From positions 1 through 34,885 of the forward strand of contig JAHBVI010000066.1 in assembly GCA_019637635.1 (NCBI GenBank): 34,885 nucleotides of DNA, read 5' to 3'. This DNA comes from Anaerolineae bacterium. GTDB lineage: Bacteria > Chloroflexota > Anaerolineae > Promineifilales > Promineifilaceae. The notes beneath the pieces were generated by a model. It was not told the origin of the DNA. It did no database searches and was given only the letters and a program-made list of their open reading frames with translations. This document shows positions 8,501-15,578 of this stretch, in pieces (positions within the stretch are counted from its first letter, which is position 1; every line of letters starts with the position of its first letter). The translations under genes were made by a program, and so were the position numbers.

Positions 8501-9036
8501 AACTCGTCGGGGAAACGATAGACCTGCACATCTGTGAACCAGCCAGCCAGGTATTCGGCCAGGGTTTTGTGGCCCAGGACATGTTGGGGAATGATGTAAA
8601 CGAGGATGCCATGCGGTTGCAGCCAGGCCCGGACTTGCTTCAGCCATTGGTACTCGAGTCGGCGTTCTTCGTAGTCGTGATCATAAGGTGGGTTGACAAG
8701 TGTCAGGCCAAAAGCATCATCGGGACAGCGTATGAGGCGGTAGTCGCTTTCCAGGAAGTGATGGTATGGCCACCAGACCAACGCCGGTCGTTGCTGGTGC
8801 AAACCATTGAGCAATTGCGTGGCCACCTGGGCCCGATCGGGATTGAGTTCTATACCAAAGGGGATGAGGTCGAGGGCAACGGCCGTGTCATAAAGAAATT
8901 GGCCTTCACCGGCGCATGGATCCAGGACGCGGATGCCTGGTTGACTGGCAGGTTGGATATGGCTGGTGATCAGGGGAATGATGGGAGGCGGAGTCGGATA
9001 GTACCCGGCCCGCATCTGGCTGGCAAGTCGTGCCAT
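5584..9036 (-). CDS. N6-adenine methyltransferase-SNF2 helicase fusion
   Basis: One 1150-aa protein with two enzyme modules. Residues 1-200 form an adenine-specific DNA methyltransferase: GYYPTP near the start, SAM-binding motif VLDPCAGEG at 38-45, catalytic NPPY at 115-118. A linker with an acidic and Thr-rich stretch (320-350) leads to an SF2/SNF2 ATPase. There Walker A GECGCGKTT is at 446-454, DEIH at 687-690, TGT at 717-719 and motif VI QASRRSWRIGQ at 1021-1031. Four cysteines (570, 573, 599, 602) form a zinc-ribbon-like insert between Walker A and DEIH. The architecture recalls phage P1 DarB and other methylase-helicase anti-restriction or defence proteins. AAGGAG lies six bases before the ATG. 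No nuclease motif is visible. Counter-restriction is inferred from architecture and the nearby ArdC-like gene. Confidence 0.88.
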   Translation of the reverse strand: MARLASQMRAGYYPTPPPIIPLITSHIQPASQPGIRVLDPCAGEGQFLYDTAVALDLIPFGIELNPDRAQVATQLLNGLHQQRPALVWWPYHHFLESDYRLIRCPDDAFGLTLVNPPYDHDYEERRLEYQWLKQVRAWLQPHGILVYIIPQHVLGHKTLAEYLAGWFTDVQVYRFPDEFYPRFKQIVLFGRRLPRRQIMPAAVVARLRDLSEKGWQLPALTAAMTPTYTLPKPQLAAKQFYFRKEFIDPDAALAEATQGGVRTLAIWRTHLVPAARVDVPVRPVMPLKIGHMAGIIAAGLLNNQVLANGRERYLLKGRAFKEEVIEEEVQEKAAGVHEKTTTTTERIVTDITTIDEQGEIVARTGDELARFMGEWLPVLTQNVAAHYPPRYTFQYHQCPQADILNRLSLTRIIPNLGYGGLLPAQKHVAAALIEQLRVSDNALLVGECGCGKTTIGTAVAAGLNARRTLVLCPPHLVVKWKREAKTVWPECQPVILKTAGHVRAWFQQTTELPQVGILSTSRAKLGSGWVHAYAAWQPGHKTWKTVAPDVDKERQSRLAQKARQRQYVRCPHCHTIQTDNESNILSPALFEQSRKRQFCVACHAALHQFQRQLGQRQLASNQKHREGFGEYTQRERWIRQRLHSAFPGTEMAPNAHSLPLPEGYARWPLADLIFRHYKGQIDLAIFDEIHELKGESTDQGFALAQLVCASRKSLGLTGTIFGGKASSLFHLLYRLAPDMRRAFTDGDEIGRQRLRLKSWLEQYGVLQEIVTAEVDESGKLTGNGRSKSYTKELPGVSPAMLPWLLNRAVFLSLMDMGFALPAYEEIPITISMTGEQAEQYESLRVQLKEALQQRLQEGDHRLLGAYLAALLYWPDTPWRPEQVVDPDSKWKLKHGLELDAEEIVAYVPGLSEHLIFPKEQAILDLIRAEKAHGRRCVLYCQQTGIRDLTPRWLALCTRHDIRAAVLTAAPDKREEWVEKQVAAGIDVIITHPKKVQTGLDLLAFPTLIWMGQEFSVYTVLQASRRSWRIGQSQPVKVYFFQYQHTLQESAMRLIAAKVAAAIRVNGDTIEGGSIATLDENGRDMMAILADIAIHGERVVTDLQDAFALANREMRQANCFVGNYAFTADITPGSVSVRQRPRPARPSILLG

Positions 9037-9195
9037 CGGTAGCTCCTTATGAATAGATTTTAGGGAAGATGGTTAATGGGGCGGCCGTGAGGTATAGAGT
9101 CAGGTTGAGGTGAGATCACGTCTGTTTATAATGGCGCTTGCGGCGAGCGGTCTAGGGTTACGTATGCTGTTTCCTGATCTCGTGCTAACGATGGG

Positions 9196-9290
9196 CTGGT
9201 ATAGTACTGGGGCAATCAGCCTAAACGGGCTACCTTCGGCTACCGCCTGGCGGGTTTAGCCACACCAGCACGATGACGCCAACATACCAG
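9196..9290. other. Nested inverted repeats upstream of MTase-helicase
   Basis: CTGGTAT at 9196-9202 pairs with ATACCAG at 9284-9290. Inside it CTAAAC at 9221-9226 pairs with GTTTAG at 9254-9259. The innermost part contains the direct repeat GGCTACC twice, three bases apart, and a small CCGC/GGCG hairpin. The gap 9037-9325 holds no gene. The fold could be a leader RNA, a recombination site or a binding array. Confidence 0.35.
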
Positions 9291-9325
9291 AAAATTTGGC
9301 AGAGGAACCTGGGCAGCAGGTAAGC

Positions 9326-9730
9326 TTAGGGGGAGATCAAATGCACGGAAGGGAAGTAGGTACGATATCTGGCAATGTCTCTGGTTATTAAGCTGACGCC
9401 CAAAACCGCGGCGTGGGCGCCGATGAAAAAGTCGGGCAGAGGCGACGATTTAGTTCCCTGATTTTTTCTGTACTGCACAAAAACCTTGCCCGCCAGAAAG
9501 AGAGCTTCTTTGGGTATCTCTTGCAATTGAAAACCAGCACGCGCAATCGCTTCTTCCACTTCCTCGATGCGCTGGAAGCCAATGGACAGTTCGGTGTAAA
9601 TGATAGGGTTAATCAGTAACTGATGGGATTCCACCAACCGGTTGAGCGTCATCTCTGACCAATTGGCCCAGGTCGTATCGTCAAGGAAAATGTCTAAGAT
9701 GACATTTGAATCTACTAATACCCTGTTCAT
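9326..9730 (-). CDS. vapC: PIN-domain toxin, VapC family
   Basis: A 134-aa PIN-domain ribonuclease, the toxin of a type II toxin-antitoxin pair. The acidic metal-binding residues expected for PIN nucleases are all present: D7 in VLVDSN, E47 in IIYTELS, D100 in LPDFFIGAHA and D118 in LITRD. Length is standard for VapC. Its start overlaps the end of the antitoxin gene by four bases (ATGA), so the two are translationally coupled. VapC toxins cleave tRNA or rRNA; the target here cannot be told. In this setting it probably stabilises the mobile element. Confidence 0.9.
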   Translation of the reverse strand: MNRVLVDSNVILDIFLDDTTWANWSEMTLNRLVESHQLLINPIIYTELSIGFQRIEEVEEAIARAGFQLQEIPKEALFLAGKVFVQYRKNQGTKSSPLPDFFIGAHAAVLGVSLITRDIARYRTYFPSVHLISP

Positions 9731-9954
9731 GACTCGGCCCTGGTCAACGCCATGATTTCCTCTGTAGACATCTTCACAGTGGCAATCCCGCGTAATCTGG
9801 TGAAATGCCCTTCTGTCTCCGAGACACTTTTCTTAACCAGATAGACCCGATCATCCTCGCTAATCACAAAATCCACCTCTGAGGTTGGCGTAATGTTTAG
9901 TTTTTGGCGAATTTCCAATGGGATTGTGACTTGACCTTTGGTTGTCACACGCAT
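9727..9954 (-). CDS. vapB: AbrB/VapB-type antitoxin
   Basis: A 75-aa antitoxin starting with a SpoVT/AbrB swapped-hairpin DNA-binding domain: MRVTTKGQVTIPLEIRQKLNI at residues 1-21, followed by VDFVISEDDRVYLVKK. The C-terminal tail (about 45-75) should wrap the PIN toxin. An AAGGAGG site lies six bases before the ATG. It precedes the toxin gene and overlaps it by four bases. It should repress its own promoter by binding upstream. Confidence 0.88.
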   Translation of the reverse strand: MRVTTKGQVTIPLEIRQKLNITPTSEVDFVISEDDRVYLVKKSVSETEGHFTRLRGIATVKMSTEEIMALTRAES

Positions 9955-9984
9955 AGAGACCTCCTTGTAACTTCGTGGGTAGAA

Positions 9985-10001
9985 GTAATACTAGGTAATA
10001 C
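9985..10001. promoter_or_regulatory. Candidate operator of vapBC
   Basis: GTAATAC occurs twice, at 9985-9991 and 9995-10001, exactly ten bases apart, so both copies face the same side of the helix. They lie 31-47 bases upstream of the antitoxin start. Autorepression through such repeats is usual for VapB/AbrB antitoxins. No strong -35/-10 pair is obvious. Confidence 0.4.
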
Positions 10002-10192
10002 CCTTACTCTCATTTTACAACTGCCAACACCTGCCGTCAACAATCGCGCACGCTAGACACATTAACTGCCAGTGGCACCTGATGACCAGGTCAGTGCGCA
10101 CCTGACAGGTGACCCAACCGGGGCTGTGCCTGACCTGCTGGTGGCTCTGCCCGTCTCAATCAATAAATAACGGCCGCTCATGTTGGTCGCTG

Positions 10193-11617
10193 TTAGAAAA
10201 TAATCCTGGCCTGGTGAATGCCTTCAGAGATTATTTTACCCCAGGAAGGAGAGGCAGCATCTACTTTCCAGGCCGCCATGCCGTGGCCGCCCTGGTTAAC
10301 GGCCGTAATCAGATCGGCGCGACGGCCGTGTAGCCACAAGTAATCGGCCCAGGCCGGTAGGGTAGGGGCAGCCAGGGCACGGGAGAGGAGGAGATAAAAA
10401 GCCTCTGGCATATTCTCCTGACCATCGTCCTGACCATCCCCTAACAAATAGAATGGCTCCGTCGGCGACATCTTTTGTAGGCTGACTTGCCGGTGGAAAA
10501 CACACCAGTGATCCCAACCGCAGGGCAGGGGGGTCTTGAGCGTGGTAAGCTGATCTGCTTTGCGTACCTGAACGAGCTGACCATTGATGATTTGGCGGCG
10601 GCCGGCATTCCGTAGGGCCGCCCAGTTCGCTTTTACCGCTTCGCGTGGCCCTAACAGTTCCAGGTAAACCAGCGTCTCGGCATCCACCACCAGCACCGGA
10701 CACAAGACGGCGAACTTTTGGGTCAAGGCGATGCGTACAATCCCCTGACCAACCGTCATCGCCCGCACAAACAATTGCACCTTCGCCTGGTTCGCGGTTT
10801 CAATCGGTGGTGTGCAATCCTGTCCCCACACGGCCGTTGGCTGCCTCTCGTAGCCCAATGTAGCCAAAGCATTACCAAGCGGGCCGTCCAGCAGCTGGGC
10901 CGTTAACATTTCAGACGGTTCCCGGTTGAGGGACAATGCCTCTACCGTTTTATCGAGGACTTCCTGAAACAGCAGTGCAGGCACACCCTCTTTGGTGAGT
11001 ACCGGGTTCAGGTTGCGCACGGTTTTCAGGGTCAGAAACTGAGCGTCTTCTGGTAAGGCAATCGGCCTGGGGTGGAGGCAGCCATCCTGGCGGGGTGTTG
11101 TCTCGTAACCAAACCGGTCCAGCAATTGTGACCAGGTAGCGGCGGAAATCAGCCCGGCCGGGTCACTCTCTACACGGGCATTGAAGGCATGCCATAAGCC
11201 GTTTTGCTGCACATCGGCCGCTGGGATGGGACGGCCGTGACGCAGTAATTCCCGCAGTCCTTGTTCTAGTTGCTCCAGGTCTGGCTTCAGCCATTGTTGG
11301 TACACGGCCGTGTGTCTAGGACATCCGGGCATCGCCAATTGTTCATGCTTTGTCCAGCCACGACCGGTCATCATGGAGTGACATTGTTTGACCAGTTGTT
11401 GGTGGTGGTAATCATCTACTTCCGGCCACGGCCGGCCAACGTGCATCAGGCTCAGACGCTGAAGCAGCGTACGCTCCTCCACCACGACGGCCGGGACGAT
11501 CAGTGGATGATGGTAACATTGCCGCAGGGCTACCTCTATTTCCGCTTCCGTCAAATCAGGCAAGCCGATGGGGACAGCCGCTGTGCCCGGTGAAGCAGGG
11601 AGGGGGAGAGGCATCAT
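10193..11617 (-). CDS. Conserved element protein of unknown function
   Basis: I do not recognise this protein. From the chosen start it is 474 aa, soluble, with no signal peptide, membrane segment or clear catalytic motif. It has a proline-rich N-terminus and a W-rich C-terminus (WADYLWLHGRRADLITAV). The frame is open upstream to 11650, but AGGAG six bases before the ATG at 11617 favours this start and removes an overlap with the upstream gene. It follows the 203-aa and ArdC-like genes in the same direction with short gaps, so it probably belongs to that operon. Nothing in the sequence points to a specific activity. Confidence 0.75.
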   Translation of the reverse strand: MMPLPLPASPGTAAVPIGLPDLTEAEIEVALRQCYHHPLIVPAVVVEERTLLQRLSLMHVGRPWPEVDDYHHQQLVKQCHSMMTGRGWTKHEQLAMPGCPRHTAVYQQWLKPDLEQLEQGLRELLRHGRPIPAADVQQNGLWHAFNARVESDPAGLISAATWSQLLDRFGYETTPRQDGCLHPRPIALPEDAQFLTLKTVRNLNPVLTKEGVPALLFQEVLDKTVEALSLNREPSEMLTAQLLDGPLGNALATLGYERQPTAVWGQDCTPPIETANQAKVQLFVRAMTVGQGIVRIALTQKFAVLCPVLVVDAETLVYLELLGPREAVKANWAALRNAGRRQIINGQLVQVRKADQLTTLKTPLPCGWDHWCVFHRQVSLQKMSPTEPFYLLGDGQDDGQENMPEAFYLLLSRALAAPTLPAWADYLWLHGRRADLITAVNQGGHGMAAWKVDAASPSWGKIISEGIHQARIIF

Positions 11618-11640
11618 GGGTGGCTCCTGGATAGATGGCT

Positions 11641-12252
11641 CTATTCGCATAGTCTCGCACCTTCATCCAATTGCTCCAGCACATAGAGAGCTTGTTGATA
11701 GACTGCCCCATACAGGTGGCGGCGTTCGCGCATCGTCCAGCTTTCCCCACTGAAATTGACGCCCGCCCGTGCTGCATCCACGGCGGGCAGGGTCAGGGCC
11801 AGCGTGTGATGCAGTGACTGGATGTGCTGAGCGGCGGCCGTGAGCAGATGGCGCAACTGCTTTATCTCCGCCACGGCCGTGACTGGCAAGCGGCCATTTT
11901 CACCTGTGTCGGTCAGGAGATCTGTGTGCAGATGAGCCAGCAGATCCCGGATAAAGGGCGTTTGCTGACCGGGTAGGGAGGTGGCCATTTCCTGAAAGCC
12001 ATGGGGATCAAGGAGCAGCAACTGTCCCCCGTCCGCAACCAATTCCAATACGTCGCCCCATTGGGTGCGCCGGTAGGTGCTGATCCAAATCACGTGCTCC
12101 TGGTTTTCGGCTGCGGCCTCATTGGTCCACAGAAACGCTTCTTGTGGCCGGTTTGTGCCGACGACCGCCGCCAGAACCAGCGTTTGTGGGTCGGGCAAGC
12201 TGTTTTCTCGCTGAAAGCGATAGTAATAGGGATTGTGGTAAACGCGAATCAT
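11641..12252 (-). CDS. Hypothetical protein in ArdC-like operon
   Basis: A 203-aa protein without recognisable motif. The N-terminal half looks alpha/beta (TLVLAAVVG, HVIWISTYRR, GQLLLLDPHGF). The C-terminal half from about residue 110 is helical and could be a coiled coil (EIKQLRHLLTAAAQHIQSL). It starts three bases after the ArdC-like stop codon. Its GGAGG site overlaps that stop, indicating translational coupling. Function unknown; probably an accessory protein of the element. Confidence 0.75.
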   Translation of the reverse strand: MIRVYHNPYYYRFQRENSLPDPQTLVLAAVVGTNRPQEAFLWTNEAAAENQEHVIWISTYRRTQWGDVLELVADGGQLLLLDPHGFQEMATSLPGQQTPFIRDLLAHLHTDLLTDTGENGRLPVTAVAEIKQLRHLLTAAAQHIQSLHHTLALTLPAVDAARAGVNFSGESWTMRERRHLYGAVYQQALYVLEQLDEGARLCE

Positions 12253-12255
12253 GGT

Positions 12256-13119
12256 TCAACCTCCAGAGTGAAAGTGGGTAGGGGAAACAACGGCCGTGTC
12301 GGCACCATTTTCAGCCAGGGCGACGGTATCAGCCGTGGAGAGGATCAGGTCAATGGCCTGACATGTCCGTTCCAATACCTCATGACAGACGCTGAGTGGG
12401 GATCGGCCGGCCGCTTCGGCGTAGCGGCTGATGTACTGCCAGGTCAGACCTTCATCCGCTTCCTCTGCCTGTCCAATCAGATGTGCCAGTGTGCAGGCGC
12501 CCAATTGCGCCACCGCTTCCGAGCGGTAATGCTGGCCCTGTTCCTGCAGCTTGCCGTTGCGGTGATCGGCGGCATGTACCAGTTCATGCAGCCAGGTAAT
12601 CAGATTTTCGGTCCCCAACAAAATCTGGTCGCCCAGCCACGTTTGCCGGAAAACGCCTCTGGCCTGACCGGGGCGGCCGGTATAGATGTCCACTTCAATG
12701 TGCCACTGCCGGGCCACATCAAGCAGCGGCAGGGAGTTCAGGAAGGGGGCGTCAGGCTGTTCGGGCAGCGGCTCACCTTCGGTTTGGGAGACGTCAAAGA
12801 CCGGCTGGCTGGTAAAGCCAATCAGTCGTTCCGTTTCATCATCGTCCTCAGCCCGTCTCAGCAGCGGGATGAGGATATGTGTGCAGGCTGTCTCCCCGCG
12901 GCGCACCTGACGACCCACTGCCTGCCACATGCGGTAGCCGCGGGCGTCGGTAGCACCGGCCAGAAGGCAAAGCAGCAAGTTGGTCAGTGACCAGGTATGC
13001 ATGGGTACGGAATTATCCCGCTGTAAGTAAACGACAGAGAGGGGTTGGGCGATACGGCCGTCCGCAAAAACGGTTAACAGTTTTTGGATTGTCTCTCTGG
13101 CCTGCCGCTGGTATTGCAT
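12256..13119 (-). CDS. ArdC-like antirestriction protein with zinc-protease motif
   Basis: A 287-aa protein. Residues 43-85 resemble the ArdC N-terminal single-strand-DNA-binding domain (W...N, AGATDARGYRMWQAVGRQVRRGETA, then HILIP). The C-terminal part carries a zinc metallopeptidase signature: HELVH at 178-182 with a downstream SEAVAQLGA whose Glu201 can be the third ligand. ArdC proteins on conjugative plasmids shield incoming single-stranded DNA from restriction. The metallopeptidase domain is a known companion but its substrate is unclear. GGGAGG lies seven bases before the ATG. The gene leads a run of at least three (ArdC-like, 203 aa, 474 aa). It fits an element that transfers as single-stranded DNA, though no relaxase is in view. 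Confidence 0.8.
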   Translation of the reverse strand: MQYQRQARETIQKLLTVFADGRIAQPLSVVYLQRDNSVPMHTWSLTNLLLCLLAGATDARGYRMWQAVGRQVRRGETACTHILIPLLRRAEDDDETERLIGFTSQPVFDVSQTEGEPLPEQPDAPFLNSLPLLDVARQWHIEVDIYTGRPGQARGVFRQTWLGDQILLGTENLITWLHELVHAADHRNGKLQEQGQHYRSEAVAQLGACTLAHLIGQAEEADEGLTWQYISRYAEAAGRSPLSVCHEVLERTCQAIDLILSTADTVALAENGADTAVVSPTHFHSGG

Positions 13120-13337
13120 TTTGAACCTCCCATTGAACAGGTGGTCAACTCAATCTGCATTGCTTCACCGGGCAGAATTTGTTGCGCATAGTGGTGCAAC
13201 CCTTTTGTTCATTTGAGATTGCCCGGTAGGGTAGGGGGAGCGGGCTATGGACCCTATAGAACGGGTGAGGCGACTATGCCCGGACACGGCCGTGCGCCGC
13301 CTAACAGTCATGGGTTTTTGTCTGACGTCAACCGGAA

Positions 13338-14174
13338 TTAGCCAACCCCGGTGTCTTCGTCCCCTGACTCGTTTTCATGGAACACCAGCACCCGGATATT
13401 CTTCTGCCGCATCTGCGCTGCCACGTCGTCAAATGCCTCGCCGGTCTCTTCTGCTTTTTGGGCCACATAGCTGACGTGGGTAATCCAGCTGATCACAAAG
13501 GGCTGCCGCGCTTTTGGTACGGCCTGCAAGAATATCTGGGTGGCCGGGTCGTCCGCCATCGCCTGGATGACAGTGGTCAGGTAATGGTCACGGCCGTCAT
13601 CATGGTCAACCCCCAATCCCCATGTCGGGCGACGCCAGGTAGGGGCTAATTGGGGAGGTGTCCACTCGGCTTTAGCCAGAATAGACAGCAATTCATCTCG
13701 CTGTCCCTCACTGGTGAAAAGGGGCATATCGTCATGACAGAAGACAATGGCGATGGGGGTCAGGTTGGCAATCTGTTCGGCGACGGGGCGGGGTACCCGG
13801 CGGCTGGGGCCATAAGTCAGGAGTTCCTGGATAAACGAAGCCGGACTGTAATGAGCCTTACCGACATGATCAAACAAGACAGGCTTGCCTACTTGATGAA
13901 CCATCCGGGTGTACCAATCGGCCGTCTCTTCAGGCACAGCCCAACTATCGTGGATGTTCACAAAGTGGCCGCTGAGAAAACTGGCCGCCAGGTCGCCCAG
14001 CCAGACGCCACGGGCGCTGATGTCCACCACCAGGTTCTCGTTCGTTTCCACGCCGCTGCCCAGGCAGTAGGTGGCCACATTGAGCCGTCCAAAAGGACTG
14101 AGACCGGCCTCCAGATAAAAACCGCCACGTTTTTTCCGGCCGCAGCCGCGGCTGGGATTGGGGTCATAGTTCAT
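13338..14174 (-). CDS. Hypothetical protein coupled to ParB-like gene
   Basis: I do not recognise this 278-aa protein. It opens with MNYDPNPSRGCGRKKRGGFYLEAG, a basic stretch with one Cys. The middle contains the hydrophobic strands NLVVDIS and PIAIVFCHDDMPLF, and the end is acidic (HENESGDEDTG). Its ATG overlaps the stop codon of the ParB-like gene by four bases and has AAGGAG nine bases upstream, so the two are translated together. This suggests a role beside the ParB-like protein in DNA maintenance or transfer, but that is only context. Confidence 0.75.
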   Translation of the reverse strand: MNYDPNPSRGCGRKKRGGFYLEAGLSPFGRLNVATYCLGSGVETNENLVVDISARGVWLGDLAASFLSGHFVNIHDSWAVPEETADWYTRMVHQVGKPVLFDHVGKAHYSPASFIQELLTYGPSRRVPRPVAEQIANLTPIAIVFCHDDMPLFTSEGQRDELLSILAKAEWTPPQLAPTWRRPTWGLGVDHDDGRDHYLTTVIQAMADDPATQIFLQAVPKARQPFVISWITHVSYVAQKAEETGEAFDDVAAQMRQKNIRVLVFHENESGDEDTGVG

Positions 14175-15007
14175 GGCAATATCTCCTTGATTTGCTCCAC
14201 CACATATTGCTCGCGCAGACCAAGTGGGCCGGCGGCCAGAATCTTTTCCAGTTGGGCCTTGATTTCATGTAACTGCTGCACCAGCGTCACCTCATCACCG
14301 ACTACGAGGCCGGGCTGCCGGGTGGCCTGGAGTTTGCGTGTTTCCCGGCGCACCTGGTCGCGGGTGATTTGGCTCGTTTCGTCCGATCCGGCTTTGGCGG
14401 CGATAGTGGCCACCACTTCCTCCTGGTCTGCCCGGCTGGCATGTTGCAGACCTTCGTAGGCATGCAGGCTCAATCGGCCGTCCGCCATGGTCCGGCGGAC
14501 ATTCACCGGCGCATTGAAAAGGGAGAGCAGCAGTTTGACGGTGCGGTCACTTTTTAGCCCCATTTGCCGGGCGATGGCCATCGTAGATTTGCCTTGTTGG
14601 ACTTTCATCTGGACAGCATAGGCCAGGCCACCCATGATATGCCCTTCGCGGTCCAGGATGAGCGGCGGGAACTCCTTGCGCACATTAGACGCCAGCATGA
14701 TGTCCAGGCTGTCTGGTTTCCCCTCTGGGCCGGCGCCATTGGTCGCCCGGGCATCAACCTCGATATAAGGCACCTGGATTCCTAACTTACGCGCAGCGGC
14801 AATGCGCCGCTGCCCGTCGCCGGCCACCAGTTGTCCCGCTTCGTTGCGATACAGCAGTACCGGCACCAGAATCTGGCGGTTGGTCTCTTGCACCGACAGG
14901 GTAATGTCGGTTGTGTCGCCGGTGCGGCCGCGCGGATTGAGCAGACGGCCGTCGGCCCGTTTTTCCAGGATGATGTCGTCTGGATGGCAATATTGAATGG
15001 TGGTCAT
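14171..15007 (-). CDS. ParB-like nuclease-domain protein
   Basis: A 278-aa ParB/Spo0J/RepB-family protein. The N-terminal ParB domain shows QILVPVLLYRNE followed by the box GDGQRR at 63-68, the equivalent of the usual GERR nucleotide-binding motif. A central helix-turn-helix follows at about 140-165 (STMAIARQMGLKSDRTVKLLL). The C-terminal third is probably a coiled coil for dimerisation. Family members bind centromere-like sites and clamp DNA using CTP, or act as element regulators. GAGGAG lies four to nine bases before the ATG. It is not adjacent to the ParA gene at 50-874, which is unusual for a partition pair. Confidence 0.85.
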   Translation of the reverse strand: MTTIQYCHPDDIILEKRADGRLLNPRGRTGDTTDITLSVQETNRQILVPVLLYRNEAGQLVAGDGQRRIAAARKLGIQVPYIEVDARATNGAGPEGKPDSLDIMLASNVRKEFPPLILDREGHIMGGLAYAVQMKVQQGKSTMAIARQMGLKSDRTVKLLLSLFNAPVNVRRTMADGRLSLHAYEGLQHASRADQEEVVATIAAKAGSDETSQITRDQVRRETRKLQATRQPGLVVGDEVTLVQQLHEIKAQLEKILAAGPLGLREQYVVEQIKEILP

Positions 15008-15221
15008 AGCTCCTCTTGGTGACGGCCGCAGATCATGGGGAAACGGCCGTTATCTGACGGGGTGAACGGTTGGTATTTGTCCTATATTTCCGCGCGTTAG
15101 CGCCGGACGGGGGAATCAGGTTTTCGAGGCCGCCAGAGTGTGCGTTGATTCATAAATACTCTGGTGAATGTTTGTGTTGTCACTGTTCGTCGGGCAAGGC
15201 AGTACTTTAGCCGACAAAAGT
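15008..15221. other. Divergent intergenic region
   Basis: Together with the adjacent operator this is about 300 bases between the divergent ParB-like (-) and XRE (+) genes. It contains one ACGGCCGT octamer near 15043 and becomes AT-rich after 15220. I see no gene. Promoters for both directions must lie here. Confidence 0.5.
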
Positions 15222-15281
15222 GATAGCAAAAATACACTATTTGATTTTATAAAGTTGTTCTATTTTGTATTTTATGCTATC
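15222..15281. promoter_or_regulatory. Inverted-repeat operator before XRE repressor
   Basis: GATAGCAAAAATAC at 15222-15235 is repeated inverted as GTATTTTATGCTATC at 15267-15281, identical except for one extra base. The arms flank 31 bases of AT-rich sequence and end 34 bases before the XRE start codon. This is the expected place for autorepression by the encoded repressor. TATGCT at 15273-15278 could be a -10 box, but I could not pair it with a good -35. Confidence 0.5.
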
Positions 15282-15315
15282 GTAGCAAGAAATTCGATAA
15301 TGGTGAGAGACGAAG

Positions 15316-15561
15316 ATGGAAGATAGAACAATTATCGTAGGAACAAGAATTAAGAATCATTTACCAGCGTTACTGGGAGATCGGAAAATGTCTCTTCGTC
15401 AACTGGCAGAGGAGACGGGCATTGCCTACACCATGATTCGAGATGTGTACCATGGCAACCGGCGTAGTGTGCAATGGCAGGTGATGGACAGTCTGTGTGA
15501 AACCCTTGGGGTAGGGGTAGGGGATTTATTTGAATATCTGGGCAACGAAACCAAAAAATGA
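15316..15561 (+). CDS. XRE-family transcriptional repressor
   Basis: An 81-aa Cro/CI-type helix-turn-helix protein. The DNA-binding helices are at about residues 28-50 (KMSLRQLAEETGIAYTMIRD), followed by LCETLGVGVGDLFEYL, the typical end of the XRE fold. No sensing domain is attached. It is followed 17 bases later by an antirepressor gene in the same direction, a repressor-antirepressor arrangement typical of prophages and integrative elements. A long inverted repeat upstream is its likely operator. It may also control the divergent ParB-like operon. Confidence 0.88.
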   Translation: MEDRTIIVGTRIKNHLPALLGDRKMSLRQLAEETGIAYTMIRDVYHGNRRSVQWQVMDSLCETLGVGVGDLFEYLGNETKK

Positions 15562-15578
15562 AATGGGAAAAGTGACAG

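Noticed and set aside
5584..9036. Assignment of the fusion protein to DISARM or BREX
   Set aside because: Neither system's companion genes are adjacent; the fused methyltransferase-helicase order and the ArdC-like/ParB-like context fit an element-encoded protein better.
13120..13337. Small peptides encoded between the ArdC-like and 278-aa genes
   Set aside because: Only very short overlapping frames with poor starts; an upstream promoter region for the ArdC-like gene is more likely.
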